From Planctomycetota bacterium (lineage in GTDB: Bacteria; Planctomycetota; UBA1135), in contig JASMKM010000078.1 in assembly GCA_030749235.1 (NCBI GenBank), positions 1-64,000 on the forward strand: DNA of 64,000 nt, in the 5' to 3' direction. Position numbers and translations under genes: made by a program. Under the pieces are notes generated by a model. That model made no database searches and had not been told where the DNA came from. It saw nothing but the letters and a program-made list of their open reading frames with translations. Below are positions 1 to 7,855 of this stretch, piece after piece (the first letter of the stretch is position 1; each line of letters opens with the position of its first letter).

Positions 1-499
1 TGGTCAGAAAACCGATACCTACATAACCGATCATATAGACCAGCTGCACCAAGGTGGCGAGCAGGCGCACGAAGGGATTGAAGCGGCGTTCGAAATATTC
101 TGGAATCGAACGCACCTTCATGTAGTAGACAATCGGCAACCAACCGAAGATGAACAACGGCATGAAGAACCAATCGTTCATGTAGGCCATTGACCCAGAG
201 AAACCGTTCTCGAAGCTCTTGGCGCTGTACTTGACGAAACTATGGCTACCGACGCCTGTGGCGACGATGGACATGGTGATTAGCCACCAGGAGAAACGTC
301 GGCCGCCGAAAAAGAAGTCGGAGGTGGAGCGATTGAACTTCGCGAAGTAGGAACCAAAGCCGAGGACCACCACGAAGTAACCGATTAGGATGCTCCAGAA
401 TAGTGGCGATTCGCCTGCAGCGGCTGCAGCGCGCGAGGCTGCATCGGACGGCACCTCGGCGGCCGCATGTTGCAGCAACATTAGGGGCAGGGTCATCAT
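1..499 (-). CDS. Sodium:solute symporter (SSS) family protein, partial at window edge
   Basis: Reverse-strand translation from CAT at 497-499 reads MMTLPLMLLQHAAAEVPSDAA...SPLFWSILIGYFVVVLGFGSYFAKFNRSTSDFFFGGRRFSWWLITMSIVATGVGSHSFVKYSAKSFENGFSG..., an SSS N-terminus that stays open to the edge. Confidence 0.85.
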   Translation of the reverse strand, partial: MMTLPLMLLQHAAAEVPSDAASRAAAAAGESPLFWSILIGYFVVVLGFGSYFAKFNRSTSDFFFGGRRFSWWLITMSIVATGVGSHSFVKYSAKSFENGFSGSMAYMNDWFFMPLFIFGWLPIVYYMKVRSIPEYFERRFNPFVRLLATLVQLVYMIGYVGIGFLT

Positions 500-500
500 G

Positions 501-716
501 CTACAGGTTGATCGCGGCGAGAGTGCCTAGTCCGTGGATGGCTGCGTACCAGCAAAAACCGAAGATGAGGATGCCGAGCCAGCGGCGGTGACGGCGACGA
601 TGCCAATCCAGGGCGCCGCTCTTGACGACCAGAAGGATGCCGCTGAAGAAGCAAAGGCCTCCAACTCCGTACAGGTAGATGTACGGCAACCAAACGCGAT
701 CAAAGGGCAAATCCAT
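501..716 (-). CDS. Small two-TM protein immediately upstream of the SSS symporter
   Basis: ORF 501..758 with likely start at internal Met (MDLPFDRVWLPYIYLYGVGGLCFFSGILLVVKSGALDWHRRR...); two hydrophobic segments; stop abuts the symporter start. Confidence 0.6.
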   Translation of the reverse strand: MDLPFDRVWLPYIYLYGVGGLCFFSGILLVVKSGALDWHRRRHRRWLGILIFGFCWYAAIHGLGTLAAINL

Positions 717-951
717 CGGCGCAACATGATAGCTGCGCCGCCGATTGTCGAGCGCCACAAGCGTGCTGGAAGGGTGAAGACGGCGTGGAGTTGTGCTATG
801 CCAATGCTCCGCTTAGAATCAGCCCTGCATCCAGACGGGAGGAGGGTAAGGCCCTGCGAATCCCGGCCAACCGGCTTCGCGCGGTGGCAATGCCTTTCGC
901 TGCGGCGAAGCGATGCGGAGGTCCTCTCCAACCGTCGGTGGTGCTTTCTTC

Positions 952-2826
952 ATGACTACAAGCACTCCACCTCGACCAGACCTCCAAACCGCCCTCGAAA
1001 GCTGCATCTTGGTGCTCGATGGTGCCATGGGCACCCAGCTGCATGAACGCGGCATCGCCTTCAACAGTAGCTTCGAGACCGCCAACGTCGACAAGCCCAA
1101 CTGGGTCAAGGAGGTCCATCAATCCTTCCTGCAGGCCGGCGCCGACGCCATCCTGACCAACACCTTCGGTGCCAATCGATATCGGCTCGGTCGCCATCAG
1201 CTTGCTGACCGCCTTCCTGAACTGCTTGAAGCTGGTGGCACGCTGGCGCGCGAATGTGCCGCCGAGCAGGCCTTTGTGATCGGATCGCTCGGCCCTCTCG
1301 GCGTCGAGTTGGAGCCAATCGGACGCCTGGAAGGAGCGGAAGCAAGAGCTGCCTTCGCCGAGAGCGCCCGCATCCTTGCCCCTTTGGTGGATGGTTTCTC
1401 ACTTGAGACCTTCGACAACATCGCCGAACTGGAGCAGGCAATCCGCGGCGTCCGCGAAGTCTGCGACCTGCCGATCTTGGCTTTCCTGACCGTCGGTGAC
1501 GACACGCGCACCCAACATGGCGCCACTGCCGCTTCGGTGGCAATGCGTGCAGCGGCCGCTGGTGCTGACATGGTCGGCTTCAACTGCAGCAGTGGTCCAC
1601 GCGTGGTCCTGGATGCAATTCGCCAAGCCAGCCAGGAGATCGACCTGCCCTTAGGCGCCAAGCCCAATGCTGGTATGCCGCGGGAGGTCGATGGGCGTAT
1701 CTTTTACGAAAACGATCCTGATTATTTTGCACGCTTCGCACGGCGCTTCCTACAGGTCGGCGGTCAGGTAATCGGTGGCTGCTGCGGCACCACTCCGGAA
1801 CATATCCGCGCCATCACCCGAGCAGCGCGCGCCGGACAGCAGCATATGTTGCATACCGGTTCGCACCCCCACCAAGTCACCGTCAAGCCGAAGCAACCTA
1901 GCGCTGGCATCGAACCGGTGCCGTTGAAACGACGCTCGGCCTTCGGTAGCGCCCTAGCCAGCGGCCGCACTGTCGTCAGCGTCGAGCTAGTGCCACCGCG
2001 CTCCACTGACACCAGCAAGTTAATCCACGCCGCACGCGAGTTGCATGTGGTCGGAGTGGATGCAGTCAACCTGCCCGATGGCCCACGCGCGTCGGCACGC
2101 CTGTCGAACATGGCCACCGCCACCATCCTGCTGCGCGAAACGCGCATCGAACCACTGCTGCACTTTTGCTGCCGCGACCGCAACCTGCTTGGCATGCAGT
2201 CGGACCTGCTTGGTGCTGCAGCCTTGGGCCTGCATAACCTACTTGTCATCACCGGCGACCCACCATATCAAGGGGATTATCCCGACTTGACAGCCGTCTT
2301 TGACGTCGACGCCATCGGCTTGTGCAACATCGTTGCCAACCTGAATCGCGGCTTAGACTTGGGTGGCAACCCACTCGGTTCGCCGACCACCTTTTGCTTC
2401 GGCGGTGCCTTGAACCACACCGCGATGGATATAGAACGCGAACTGGAGCGCCTGAAGTGGAAGGTCGAGTCGGGCGTGAACTACCTAATCACTCAACCGG
2501 TCTTCGATGCCGCCTCGCTGCTCGACATGAAAGCCCATTTCCCCGACGGAACCCCACCGGTGCTGGCAGGCATCTGGCCCCTCCGCAGCCTGCGCAATGC
2601 CGAGTTCCTGCATTCGGAAGTCCCCGGCGTGCGCCTACCTCAAGATGTCCTGGATCGCATGCGCAAAGCCGAGGACGCCGGCCGGGCTGCCGAGGAAGGC
2701 TTGATTATCGCCACCGAAACCGTTCAGCAACTGCACGGCAAGGTCGCAGGTTTCCAGGTGGCCGCCCCCTTCAACAAGGTCGAGCCAGCGCTCGAGCTTA
2801 CGGAGTTGATTCGCGCAAGCGATTGA
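952..2826 (+). CDS. Bifunctional homocysteine S-methyltransferase / methylenetetrahydrofolate reductase
   Basis: N-term LVLDGAMGTQLHERG and GGCCGTTPEHI zinc motif; C-term MTHFR domain (SVELVPPRSTDTSKL, NLLVITGDPPYQGDYPD, FCFGGALNHTA). ORF open from 913, start placed at 952. Confidence 0.92.
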   Translation: MTTSTPPRPDLQTALESCILVLDGAMGTQLHERGIAFNSSFETANVDKPNWVKEVHQSFLQAGADAILTNTFGANRYRLGRHQLADRLPELLEAGGTLARECAAEQAFVIGSLGPLGVELEPIGRLEGAEARAAFAESARILAPLVDGFSLETFDNIAELEQAIRGVREVCDLPILAFLTVGDDTRTQHGATAASVAMRAAAAGADMVGFNCSSGPRVVLDAIRQASQEIDLPLGAKPNAGMPREVDGRIFYENDPDYFARFARRFLQVGGQVIGGCCGTTPEHIRAITRAARAGQQHMLHTGSHPHQVTVKPKQPSAGIEPVPLKRRSAFGSALASGRTVVSVELVPPRSTDTSKLIHAARELHVVGVDAVNLPDGPRASARLSNMATATILLRETRIEPLLHFCCRDRNLLGMQSDLLGAAALGLHNLLVITGDPPYQGDYPDLTAVFDVDAIGLCNIVANLNRGLDLGGNPLGSPTTFCFGGALNHTAMDIERELERLKWKVESGVNYLITQPVFDAASLLDMKAHFPDGTPPVLAGIWPLRSLRNAEFLHSEVPGVRLPQDVLDRMRKAEDAGRAAEEGLIIATETVQQLHGKVAGFQVAAPFNKVEPALELTELIRASD

Positions 2827-3709
2827 CCAGACGCGGCAAGGCGGTGATATGCGGCACGATAAAGTCGATGTCCTGCGGCCGCGGACCAACCGACTCCAAC
2901 ACCCAATCCGGTGTATGCGGCAGGTGCATGATGCCGATGCCGCGGGGTGCAGTCGCCTCGCCGGCGGTACGCATCGCCAAGGGCATGGCCAAGTCCAGCG
3001 ACAGGACGTCGCCGACCAGCAGGTCGGGGTTCTCGCGCTCGATGATGGCGCGATACTGCGGGCGGTCAACATGGACCTCGCGGCCAGCAAAATCCATCAC
3101 CTGCTGGCTATCGCCCAACCACTGCTTGCCGGCGCGGCCATAGACACGTAGCGGTACCTCACCGGGTTCGGTGGTGGCGGCATCGGCCACGCCGAAACCG
3201 TGATGGGCGAACCAACCGACAATCTTCTCAGCCGGTGCATTGGTGGCAAAGACCACATGAACGTCATGGCTGCATAACCATTGCAGCACCCGCTCGGCAC
3301 CTTCAGTGAGGTCGTGGTCAACCTCGGCACGAAAACGCGCACAGGTGTCGTGATAGCAGTAGTCAAGAAACTCCAACACCGAGCCGAAGTCGCGCAGCAC
3401 CGCCTCCTTCAGGCTACCGGTGGTCTTGCACGAGGCCTGGTCGATGTACTGGCCGATGGAAGTGGGAACGGCGAAATAATCCTCATCCACGTAGGAACTC
3501 AAGCGACCTTCGATCTTCCAGCCATGCTGGTCCGGGGAAGCCAGTACCGCGGCACGGAAACTGTCGTAGGCGCCCTGCAGTTCCCCAGATGACATTCCAG
3601 ATAGGCGCGCCAGTTCATCGCGCACCGTGGTGTGCACGGCCTGCAACTCTCGCCACGGGTTGGTCCAGACTCCATCAAAGTCCGTTAAGAAAGCTAGGGG
3701 GCTTGCCAT
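2798..3709 (-). CDS. HAD-superfamily hydrolase-like protein
   Basis: N-term FLTDFDGVWTNP (DxDG motif), VHVVFATNAPAEKIVGW, NPDLLVGDVLSLDLAM motif order. Confidence 0.7.
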   Translation of the reverse strand: MASPLAFLTDFDGVWTNPWRELQAVHTTVRDELARLSGMSSGELQGAYDSFRAAVLASPDQHGWKIEGRLSSYVDEDYFAVPTSIGQYIDQASCKTTGSLKEAVLRDFGSVLEFLDYCYHDTCARFRAEVDHDLTEGAERVLQWLCSHDVHVVFATNAPAEKIVGWFAHHGFGVADAATTEPGEVPLRVYGRAGKQWLGDSQQVMDFAGREVHVDRPQYRAIIERENPDLLVGDVLSLDLAMPLAMRTAGEATAPRGIGIMHLPHTPDWVLESVGPRPQDIDFIVPHITALPRLVNRLRESTP

Positions 3710-3767
3710 GAGCCCCTTAGCCTAGTGTCCGCGGGCGCGGGCGCAAAGTGTCTTGAGGCTATGACGC

Positions 3768-4634
3768 TTATTGCCCAGCTGGAGCAGAATCCACTTTGCT
3801 CAACGAAGCGACACCGGACCCCATTAGCGAGTCAAAGCCTGGCCCCCCCATCAGGGTGCCGCTCTCGTCAATCAGGGCATAAGTGAAGAACAGGATCGAA
3901 CCGTCGTCGGCAGTAATCTGCACGTTGTCCAGGCGACCGACGCTGTCGTTGGTGTAAGCGAACGTATTGCCTGGTCCGGCGGAGTAGGTGTGGTGCACGA
4001 AGCCGTCAATTGGACGAACCATCTGGCCAGAGAGCACGGCCCCTGCGACATCTAAAGTTAGGTCGATAAAGCGACGCTTACCACGATTGTTGATGCCGTT
4101 ACCTTTCCAGGCTCCTTCCAGCACGTTGGCGTTGAACTGCCCAGCGCCGATGCTGCGCTTCAGCACGAAACTACCTTCGACCAGGATGCCATCGGCATTG
4201 AGGTGGCTGAACTCGCCGGTGAGGGTGGAGAGCGAATCATCCATCTGTGCGGTCAGGACCATGTTGTTGGTGACCAGCACCGACTCGATGTTGGCAGCCA
4301 TCGCGCCATCGACGGTGAAGTCGAGGCTGATGTTGTCGATTGAGGTCCACTGGTTACCCGAGCTATCGGCCGATTCGACAATCTGACCGCCGATCACGGT
4401 GAAGTAATAGTTACGGACATCGCGGGCGACGCTGTCCGGAATCAACTGACCGAACCAGTCGCCTTCCATGTCATCCAACGTGAAGACGATGGGCGGTGGT
4501 TCCGTGCCACCGGTCGCCCCGCCTGTGATGCTGGCGGCATCGGAACCAGGATGCGAACAGGCCACAAATGCGCCTAGCAGAAGAACTGTTAGGCAGCGTG
4601 TTGGCAGTGCAGAGGGGCGTGAGGGGGTACTCAT
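3768..4634 (-). CDS. Hypothetical lipoprotein
   Basis: N-term TVLLLGAFVACSHPGSD lipobox; no recognised domain. Confidence 0.7.
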   Translation of the reverse strand: MSTPSRPSALPTRCLTVLLLGAFVACSHPGSDAASITGGATGGTEPPPIVFTLDDMEGDWFGQLIPDSVARDVRNYYFTVIGGQIVESADSSGNQWTSIDNISLDFTVDGAMAANIESVLVTNNMVLTAQMDDSLSTLTGEFSHLNADGILVEGSFVLKRSIGAGQFNANVLEGAWKGNGINNRGKRRFIDLTLDVAGAVLSGQMVRPIDGFVHHTYSAGPGNTFAYTNDSVGRLDNVQITADDGSILFFTYALIDESGTLMGGPGFDSLMGSGVASLSKVDSAPAGQ

Positions 4635-4810
4635 GGTTTCCTAATCGTTGACCGCAAAGTGGCCGAGGGTGCAGGCGAGGCAGTGGGCAACAAAAGAGTA
4701 AGCTAAGTTAATCGTTCACTAAAATTTACCAGAAATCCACCTCCTTATCGACTAGGGTATCTTAAGAGCAAAAAAAAGATGCGAATTCCCCGCAATTTCG
4801 AGGGTTTTTC

Positions 4811-4850
4811 AAATCTTTCCGATGGCGCAAAAATCTTTCCGATGCCGCAA
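4811..4850. repeat. 20-bp perfect-length tandem direct repeat (2 copies, 19/20 identical)
   Basis: aaatctttccgatggcgcaa (4811-4830) followed directly by aaatctttccgatgccgcaa (4831-4850). Confidence 0.9.
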
Positions 4851-4932
4851 AGGTGTTGGAACAAATATGGGCAACCACCGTCCCATCTAAGGCATAAGTG
4901 TGTTTTCCCCCTTCCCTCTACCCCTTCCTCCG

Positions 4933-7848
4933 ATGATTCGAAGATCCCTAGCAGCCTCTCTGGCCGTACTTGGCGCTTTGGCGGTGCATGCACCCGCCTA
5001 CTCCCAAAATAGTCAGGAATCCGTAGACCCTGTCACCAAAGCCTTCCAAGGCTGGCAAGATGACACTGGCATGTCCTGGCGCCTCACACGCCACACAGAC
5101 CAGCCCACAGGTCAATTCCTGTATGGCGGCAAGCTCGCCGCACCATTTACCCCAGTGGTGGACGCGGATTGGTACGAGTTGGCTATGCAGGCCTTCGACA
5201 AGGCTTACGACGTCTTCTCAATTAGTGAGCAAACCTTGATTCCGGTTCGGGTGAAATACTTAACCCTGAGCCAAATTGGCACCACCGACAAGGTTTCCGT
5301 CGAGTTCATGCAGGCTGTCAACGGCGTGCCGGTCGTCGATGGTTCGGTTCAGGCCCTCTTCACTCCGCGGGGTGAACTGCTCGCCTTAGATAGCTTGGCC
5401 ATCGCAGGCGTGGAAAACCTCCGCACCCGCCCAGCCATCAACGCCTATCAGGCCGCCAACGCTGCGGTTGCCGACTACATCAACTTGGAGCAGCGCGAGC
5501 CAGTCGAAGTCAGCGATCCGCAACTGGTCATCATCAAGCATGCTTCGGGCAAATACATCGAAGGTCGTTTGGCTTGGTCCTTTGAGCTGCGCAATCGCGA
5601 GAACCCGGAGAACCCTGCCGGTCGCGAGATTTTCATCGCCGCCGATGATTCCTCGATGCCCATGCTGATGGAGAAGAACCTGATTCATCACCAGCAGGCC
5701 ACCGGCACAGTCGAGTCCTACGCGACTCCTGGCACTGCGGCCAATTCCGGTAGCAACCCGCCGACTCTGCACATCATGCCGTTCATGAACATTACCTCGA
5801 ATGCTGGTAATACGACCACGGACGAACTTGGAAACTTCAGCATCAACGTCGGCAACAACAACCCGCTGAACATCACTGCGACTTACGCAGGCCCTTACTG
5901 CCGCGTCTATAACCAGGCTGGTGGCGAACACAGCACTACCACCTCGTTCACGCCAGGCGTGCCCGGCACCTTGACCATGAACACCGGCCAGACGGAACAC
6001 GTCACGTCGGAAGCTTCTTGCTACGACTCGGTCTTGGACGTCCGTTCGTGGCTCAAGTCGATTGACCCGAGCGACAACACCCTCGACTTCCAGGTACGCA
6101 CCAACGCCAATCTGAACTCGACCTGTAACGCCTACTTCGATGGCGTGTCCATCAACATGTACCGTTCCGGTGGTGGCTGCAACAACACCGGCTTCAGCAC
6201 GGTGGTCGCGCACGAGGAAGGTCACTGGGCCAACGTGCTTTACGGAAGCGGTAACGGCTCCGACGGCTTCGGTGAAGGTAACGCTGACGTAATCTCGATG
6301 TACATCTACGACACGGCGAATGTAGGTGATGGCTTCTTCACTGGTGGCGGCTACATCCGCACCGGCAATAACACGCGTCAGTTCTGTGGTGACAGCAACG
6401 GTGGTTGCTACGGTCAAGTGCACGCCGATGGCGAAGTCCTGATGGGTGCTATGTGGAAGGTGCGGGAGCGCCTCAACGCCACCCTAGGTAACACCGCAGG
6501 CGACCTCACCGCCAACACCCTTTGGGTGGGTTGGATGAACGCCTACAACGATGGCCAGATTAAGACGGTCATCGAGGAGCACTGGCTCGCCTTGGACGAC
6601 AACGACGGCAACATCTTCAACGGTACACCGAACTTCGCCGACATCGATGCAGGCTTCCGCGACCAGGGTTTCCCAGGCGTGGACCTCGCTTTGATTGAGA
6701 TCCTCCACACCCCATTGGGCGACAGCCTCAGCGAAGCTGGGCCTTACGTGGTCGATGCCAACATCGACAGTGGAATCGGTGCGGTAATCACCGGTGCCGA
6801 AGTCCACTACACCGTGGATGGCGGTCCTGAGATGATTGTGCCCATGTCCAACACTACCGGCACCACCTACAGCGCCGGCATTCCTGGACAGGCCTCCCCA
6901 GCACGCTTGACTTACTGGATCACCGCGGAGGATTCGGCAGGAAACGATGAGCGGCTGCCACGCAACGCTGAATATGAGTTCGTCGTTGGCGTACGCACGC
7001 AGATCTACTTCAACGACTTCGAAGGTGCCACCGATGAAGGATGGACCCACGCCCAGATCGCCACGCAGGACGACTGGCAGCGCGGTGTGCCTCAAGGCAA
7101 TGGCGGTGACCCAGGAAGCGCCTACTCCGGCAACAACGTCTGGGCCAACGACCTCGGCAATCCCGGTTGGAACGGCACCTACGCGGCCAACACCAACAAC
7201 TACCTGAATTCCCCTGTCATCGACTGCACGGGTGCCTCTGGCGTGACCTTGCGTTTTGCCCGCCACCTCGCGGTGGAAGAAGGCATCTATGACCAAGCCA
7301 CCATCCGTGTCAACGGCACCACCGTCTGGGCCAACCCCCTGAACGGCAACACCATCGATTCGGACTGGACCATGGTCGAGTACGACATCTCGTCAATCGC
7401 CGACAACAACCCATCTGTACAGGTCCGCTTCACAATGCAGAGTGATGGCGGTCTCGAATTTGGTGGCTGGAACATCGATGACTTCGAGCTCTACACCTTG
7501 GATTCCGTCCCAGGTGGCGGCACCGACGTCATTCTGCTCACTGGCGACGCCAACGGCAATGCCGGTGGTCCGATTTCCTACACCTTCACTGGCATGGAAG
7601 CCGGTCGCCCATGGCAGATGCTCGGCGGCTTGTCCAATGCGGGTAGCGTGATCTTCGGTCACAGCTTTGACATCGGACCTGGATACCGCTCGCTCGGTTC
7701 CGGTACCGCAACGGCTTCGGGCGATGGTTCCATCACCTTCAACATTCCAGCCAACTTGCCTTCGGGTACGGTCGGCTATCTGGAAGTCGGTGCGCAATCC
7801 TCCTCCGGTATCACCGATTCCAACATCCTCAGCGTGACTGTGAACTAA
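4933..7848 (+). CDS. Secreted zinc metallopeptidase (fungalysin/thermolysin-like, HEEGH...GEGNAD) with propeptide-like N-term and jelly-roll plus C-terminal tail domain
   Basis: Signal peptide MIRRSLAASLAVLGALAVHAPAYSQ; VVAHEEGHWANVLYG and GFGEGNADVISMYIYD; FTP-like propeptide (VSVEFMQAVNGVPVVDGSVQALFTPRGELLAL). Confidence 0.8.
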   Translation: MIRRSLAASLAVLGALAVHAPAYSQNSQESVDPVTKAFQGWQDDTGMSWRLTRHTDQPTGQFLYGGKLAAPFTPVVDADWYELAMQAFDKAYDVFSISEQTLIPVRVKYLTLSQIGTTDKVSVEFMQAVNGVPVVDGSVQALFTPRGELLALDSLAIAGVENLRTRPAINAYQAANAAVADYINLEQREPVEVSDPQLVIIKHASGKYIEGRLAWSFELRNRENPENPAGREIFIAADDSSMPMLMEKNLIHHQQATGTVESYATPGTAANSGSNPPTLHIMPFMNITSNAGNTTTDELGNFSINVGNNNPLNITATYAGPYCRVYNQAGGEHSTTTSFTPGVPGTLTMNTGQTEHVTSEASCYDSVLDVRSWLKSIDPSDNTLDFQVRTNANLNSTCNAYFDGVSINMYRSGGGCNNTGFSTVVAHEEGHWANVLYGSGNGSDGFGEGNADVISMYIYDTANVGDGFFTGGGYIRTGNNTRQFCGDSNGGCYGQVHADGEVLMGAMWKVRERLNATLGNTAGDLTANTLWVGWMNAYNDGQIKTVIEEHWLALDDNDGNIFNGTPNFADIDAGFRDQGFPGVDLALIEILHTPLGDSLSEAGPYVVDANIDSGIGAVITGAEVHYTVDGGPEMIVPMSNTTGTTYSAGIPGQASPARLTYWITAEDSAGNDERLPRNAEYEFVVGVRTQIYFNDFEGATDEGWTHAQIATQDDWQRGVPQGNGGDPGSAYSGNNVWANDLGNPGWNGTYAANTNNYLNSPVIDCTGASGVTLRFARHLAVEEGIYDQATIRVNGTTVWANPLNGNTIDSDWTMVEYDISSIADNNPSVQVRFTMQSDGGLEFGGWNIDDFELYTLDSVPGGGTDVILLTGDANGNAGGPISYTFTGMEAGRPWQMLGGLSNAGSVIFGHSFDIGPGYRSLGSGTATASGDGSITFNIPANLPSGTVGYLEVGAQSSSGITDSNILSVTVN

Positions 7849-7855
7849 CGAACAC

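Noticed and set aside
2322-3143. 273-aa plus-strand ORF
   Set aside because: Out-of-frame with MTHFR then antisense to the HAD gene; low-complexity R/P/S content.
5386-6423. 345-aa minus-strand ORF
   Set aside because: Antisense to the secreted metallopeptidase with clear signal peptide and catalytic motifs; V/A/R-rich composition typical of a high-GC shadow frame.
6484-7296. 270-aa minus-strand ORF
   Set aside because: Antisense to the protease tail; the same shadow frame recurs at 9188..9826 because the two tails are homologous, not because it is a real gene.
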